Below are positions 44,128 to 46,393 of a stretch of DNA of 46,393 nt, piece by piece (position 1 is the stretch's first letter; each line of letters begins with the position of its first letter). Location of the stretch: positions 1-46,393 of the forward strand of contig CAYQAJ010000007.1 of NCBI GenBank assembly GCA_964415245.1, in the 5' to 3' direction. Under the pieces are notes generated by a model. It made no database searches. It was not told the origin of the DNA and saw only the letters and a list, made by a program, of their open reading frames with translations. The position numbers and the translations under genes were made by a program. This DNA is from CAYQAJ01 sp964415245 (GTDB lineage: Bacteria > Planctomycetota > Planctomycetia > Pirellulales > Pirellulaceae).

Positions 44128-44682
44128 ATGAAGCAGGTATTTGCTCCGCTGGCCGTCGCGATGGCGGCCATGCTGGCGGCCAACGCAATGGCCGAAGACA
44201 TCAGAAGTGGACCCGACGTGGGGTCATTCGTAAGTCCGTTCGACGTGAAAGACTGCACCGGCCCGGCCGAAGGCACGACGCTGTGCTATCGCTGCCGGTA
44301 CGGCGACCGGCCGGTGATCGGCATTTTCACACGCACCCTCGACGACAAGCTGGTTTCGCTGCTCCAGCAGGTCGACAAGTCCGTGGCCGCGCACGAAGAT
44401 CAGAAACTCGCTTCGTTCGTCGTTCTGTTGACCGACGACCCGGCGGGCGGCGAGAAGCAGCTCAAGTCGTTTGCCGAAAAGAACGGCATCACCAATGTCC
44501 CGCTGACGGTGTTTGAAAACACCAAGGGACCTGAGCCGTACAAGATCGCCGCGGACGCCGAAGTCACCGTGTCGCTGTGGGTGCTGGGCACGGCCAAGGC
44601 CAACCACGCCTTCGCCAAGGACAAGCTCGACAAGGCCGGCGTCGAGAGCGTGCTGAAGGATACCGGCAAGATTCTTGAATAA
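44128..44682 (+). CDS. Secreted thioredoxin-like protein, CxxC paralogue
   Basis: A 184-residue paralogue of the gene at 43225. ATG 44128 has AAGGAG eight bases upstream. The signal peptide ends AMA before EDIRSG. The motif C53-Y-R-C56 lies just before the strand RPVIGIFTR, that is, ahead of the central strand rather than after it as in classical thioredoxin. Further family blocks are VVLLTDDPAGGEKQL, ITNVPLTVFENTKGPEPYKIA and ANHAFAKDKLDKA. Likely a periplasmic thiol-disulphide or peroxiredoxin-related protein; substrate unknown. It is separated from its paralogue by a terminator, so it is transcribed on its own. Confidence 0.82.
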   Translation: MKQVFAPLAVAMAAMLAANAMAEDIRSGPDVGSFVSPFDVKDCTGPAEGTTLCYRCRYGDRPVIGIFTRTLDDKLVSLLQQVDKSVAAHEDQKLASFVVLLTDDPAGGEKQLKSFAEKNGITNVPLTVFENTKGPEPYKIAADAEVTVSLWVLGTAKANHAFAKDKLDKAGVESVLKDTGKILE

Positions 44683-44753
44683 TCACCCCATCGCGAGCGA
44701 GCGACCGAGGAAACGACTTTGGCTCGTGCGCAAGCCGTCAAGAATTCCCGCTC

Positions 44754-44785
44754 AACCCGCCTGCCAAACGACAGGCGGGTTTTTT
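44754..44785 (+). terminator. Intrinsic terminator
   Basis: AACCCGCCTG pairs with CAGGCGGGTT around CCAAACGA, followed by a T run; 72 bases after the CxxC paralogue. Confidence 0.92.
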
Positions 44786-44822
44786 AGTGCGCCGTAACGA
44801 GCCTCAAATGCGCTCAGTGGAG

Positions 44823-45218
44823 CTACGGAAGCCCGTCATAAAACTCTCTGGGTGAGAGGATCGCGACTCCCTTAAAATGGCCGATGGTAAGCAGATCGGC
44901 ATCGCCCGTAACTATGCAGTCCGCGCCCGCCGCCGTCGCAGTCCCCAACACCACACAATCGTCAGGATCGCGGCACGCCTCCTCTGGAGTCTCGTCCGGC
45001 ACAACCATTTCCGCGTGTGTTCGCAGAAGTGACTCAATCTCCCGCACGTGGGATGGAGAAACCTTGAACTTGCGACCGAGGTTTTCGCGCACCTCCGCGA
45101 GAATCGCCCCGGACAGCGCGAGCTCATGCTGGTCCATACAGACGGCGACGACGTCTTCGCACAGGCCGCGTGTGCCGAAGGCCGCCAGAATGACATTCGT
45201 GTCGAGCACGACCTTCAC
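44823..45218 (-). CDS. PIN-domain toxin
   Basis: A 131-residue PIN-fold ribonuclease-type protein. Conserved acidic residues are in VVLDTNVIL (Asp 5), AEVRENL, DPDDCVVLGTA and CIVTGDADLL, the set that binds metal at the nuclease site. The pattern fits the PIN-family toxins that cleave RNA. Its start overlaps the stop of the ribbon-helix-helix antitoxin gene (ATGA at 45215-45218). Confidence 0.87.
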   Translation of the reverse strand: MKVVLDTNVILAAFGTRGLCEDVVAVCMDQHELALSGAILAEVRENLGRKFKVSPSHVREIESLLRTHAEMVVPDETPEEACRDPDDCVVLGTATAAGADCIVTGDADLLTIGHFKGVAILSPREFYDGLP

Positions 45219-45430
45219 GAGACGACCCGGAATACGTCCTCGTCGGTCAGCAAGCCCTGAGCTTCCGCAAAGGGAAGTGTCTTCTTGCGCAGCGCTCGAA
45301 AGCGCTGCCCCGCCACGTAGCGCCGCAAGGACTCGCGCACGAGATCGCTCACGGGACGCTTTTCCTTCCGACTGAGCTTCTCCAGCTCACGGCGGAGTGG
45401 ATCGGGGATGCGAACGGTTAGGCTACTCAT
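45215..45430 (-). CDS. Ribbon-helix-helix antitoxin
   Basis: A 71-residue protein: MSSLTVRIPDPLRRELEKLS forms the ribbon and first helix, and RPVSDLVRESLRRYVAGQR the second helix of a CopG/Arc-type DNA-binding domain. A toxin-binding C-terminal tail follows (FAEAQGLLTDEDVFRVV). ATG 45430 matches the domain start; longer forms are not used. It precedes the PIN toxin with a 4-base overlap. Confidence 0.87.
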   Translation of the reverse strand: MSSLTVRIPDPLRRELEKLSRKEKRPVSDLVRESLRRYVAGQRFRALRKKTLPFAEAQGLLTDEDVFRVVS

Positions 45431-45440
45431 AGTGTAATAC

Positions 45441-45468
45441 ATTGTATCACATCTGCACGCCTTGGCAA
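45441..45468 (-). promoter_or_regulatory. Promoter of the toxin-antitoxin operon, overlapping a palindrome
   Basis: On the minus strand, TTGCCA (45468-45463), 16 bases and TACAAT (45446-45441) precede the antitoxin by about ten bases, so the leader is very short. The -10 lies in an imperfect palindrome (GTGATACA / TGTATTACAC, about 45432-45450), a plausible site for autorepression by the antitoxin. Confidence 0.5.
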
Positions 45469-45503
45469 ATGTGACTCGGTGACCGGTCAACGTAAGCCGC
45501 GTC

Positions 45504-46393
45504 TCACCGCACGGTCACGGTAATCTGGTGCGGCATCTGCTCGACGTTGCCTGCCGCGTCTTCGCCGATGGCGGTGATCGTCAGCTCGCCCGAGGGAACG
45601 TTCAATAGCCGCACTTGCCACTGGTGGAAGTCGAAGTCGACGTTGGTGGCCTCGACGCCGTTGACCAGCACGCGGCGCGTCTTCTCGTTGTCGGTCGTGA
45701 AGCCGCGCACGACCAATTCACCGCCCGCCGCCTCGACCACGTCGCCGGTGGTGGGCCAGGTGATCGCCGTAGCCGGCGGAAGATCGTCGACCGGGTCCAA
45801 CAACGTGGGGAATTCGACGTCGGCCACTTCCGCCACGCGGGCCTCGGGCCCGGTAAGCGGCGGATCGGCGCGGTATGAGCTGTCGCTGGGGTCGAAGTCG
45901 CCCGAGTGCGTGCTCACGATCCTCGCCGTGCGCCCCGGCCCGAAATAATCGTGCAAATAAACGGGGACGCTGGTGGGAGTGGTCGGCTCGACGACCAGGC
46001 CGCCACCGCGCCCCACCAGCGGTCGGCGGTCGCGCTCGTGCCGGTCGACAACCTCGACGCCGCGGATGTGCGTTTCGGCCTTGCCGGTGGGATTGTTGTC
46101 GCTCATCTGGATGTACGGCACCGAATCGGGATTGCCGTAGCGGCTGCCGGAAAACACCAGGTCCTCGATGGTGATGCTGCCGTTCTGCAAGCTCTCGTCG
46201 TCGATGCCGCGATTGAACGGCTCGGCCTCGGTGTTGAGGATGCGCAGGTGGCGGTACACGTGGTCGCGGAACTCGGGCCGGTACACGCCGTAGGCGGCGT
46301 GGTCGATGTTTACGTCCTCGATCAGCATGCAAGGCAACTGGCTTCGCAGCGCGTAGTGAACCTGCCAGATGTTCAAGTCGCGCAATACGTGCG
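45504..46393 (-). CDS. C-terminal part of a beta-helix and Ig-like surface protein (partial)
   Basis: The frame is open through the right edge of the window, so the N-terminus is missing. The first 150 or so visible residues have right-handed parallel beta-helix character (CMLIEDVNIDHAAYGVY, ITIEDLVFSGSRYG, THIRGVEVVDRH). A linker with FDPSDSSYRADPPLTGPEARV follows. The last 80 residues (ELVVRGFTTDN, VLVNGVEATNV, GELTITAIGEDAAGNV) form an Ig-like domain of the glucodextranase-B/bacterial Ig type. This points to a large secreted or cell-surface protein, possibly carbohydrate-linked. No anchor signal is visible at the C-terminus. Confidence 0.65.
   Translation of the reverse strand, partial: HVLRDLNIWQVHYALRSQLPCMLIEDVNIDHAAYGVYRPEFRDHVYRHLRILNTEAEPFNRGIDDESLQNGSITIEDLVFSGSRYGNPDSVPYIQMSDNNPTGKAETHIRGVEVVDRHERDRRPLVGRGGGLVVEPTTPTSVPVYLHDYFGPGRTARIVSTHSGDFDPSDSSYRADPPLTGPEARVAEVADVEFPTLLDPVDDLPPATAITWPTTGDVVEAAGGELVVRGFTTDNEKTRRVLVNGVEATNVDFDFHQWQVRLLNVPSGELTITAIGEDAAGNVEQMPHQITVTVR

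Overview
The window looks like chromosomal DNA of a Planctomycetota bacterium, most likely a Pirellulales-type lineage, probably from a draft or metagenome assembly: it has high GC and five gaps of exactly 100 N. The affiliation is inferred from protein types common in that phylum: a DUF1598-like protein, a kinase followed by a beta-helix, a small zinc-ribbon protein, a secreted PQQ-type propeller, c554-like cytochromes and LVIVD repeats. No rRNA or tRNA gene was recognised.

Layout. 1-5.8 kb (minus strand): start of a small secreted, probably haem protein; a POT peptide transporter with an extra discoidin-like domain; and a Ser/Thr kinase whose reading frame is broken by one TAA before a beta-helix tail. 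6.4-14 kb: zinc-ribbon protein, aroA, PQQ-like propeller, lipoprotein-like protein, DUF1598-like protein, xylulokinase. 14.1-17.4 kb: a toxin-antitoxin pair, a peroxiredoxin fused to a Ser/Thr kinase, a coupled MazE/AbrB-like gene and an ornithine-cyclodeaminase homologue. 17.5-39 kb: an electron-transfer island (below). 39-43 kb: a cysteine-rich lipoprotein, an HtrA protease, thiL and tsaE. 43.2-44.8 kb: two tandem secreted thioredoxin-like paralogues, one with an in-frame TGA exactly where the other has the second Cys of a CxxC motif, so it is a candidate selenoprotein. 44.8-46.4 kb: a PIN/ribbon-helix-helix toxin-antitoxin pair and the 3' end of a surface-type protein.

The electron-transfer island contains a type II NADH dehydrogenase fused to a cyclic-nucleotide-binding (cNMP) domain, a large outer-membrane-barrel-like protein, a decahaem cytochrome fused to LVIVD repeats, two pentahaem c554-like paralogues, a membrane-anchored decahaem cytochrome, a probable b-type membrane cytochrome, a protein with two cNMP-type domains, an FHA/cNMP/four-cluster ferredoxin fusion and a membrane-anchored Gfo/Idh-like protein. 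There are 30 apparent haem-binding motifs in four proteins. Three of the proteins keep the cNMP phosphate-cassette signature. My reading is a quinone-to-envelope, possibly extracellular, electron-transfer system with cyclic-nucleotide and phosphopeptide control. The gene content is read from sequence; the pathway and its direction are inference.

The strongest leads are the candidate CxxU selenoprotein (43225-43779), the electron-transfer island with shared cNMP modules (17484-38950), and the peroxiredoxin-kinase fusion (14693-16069).
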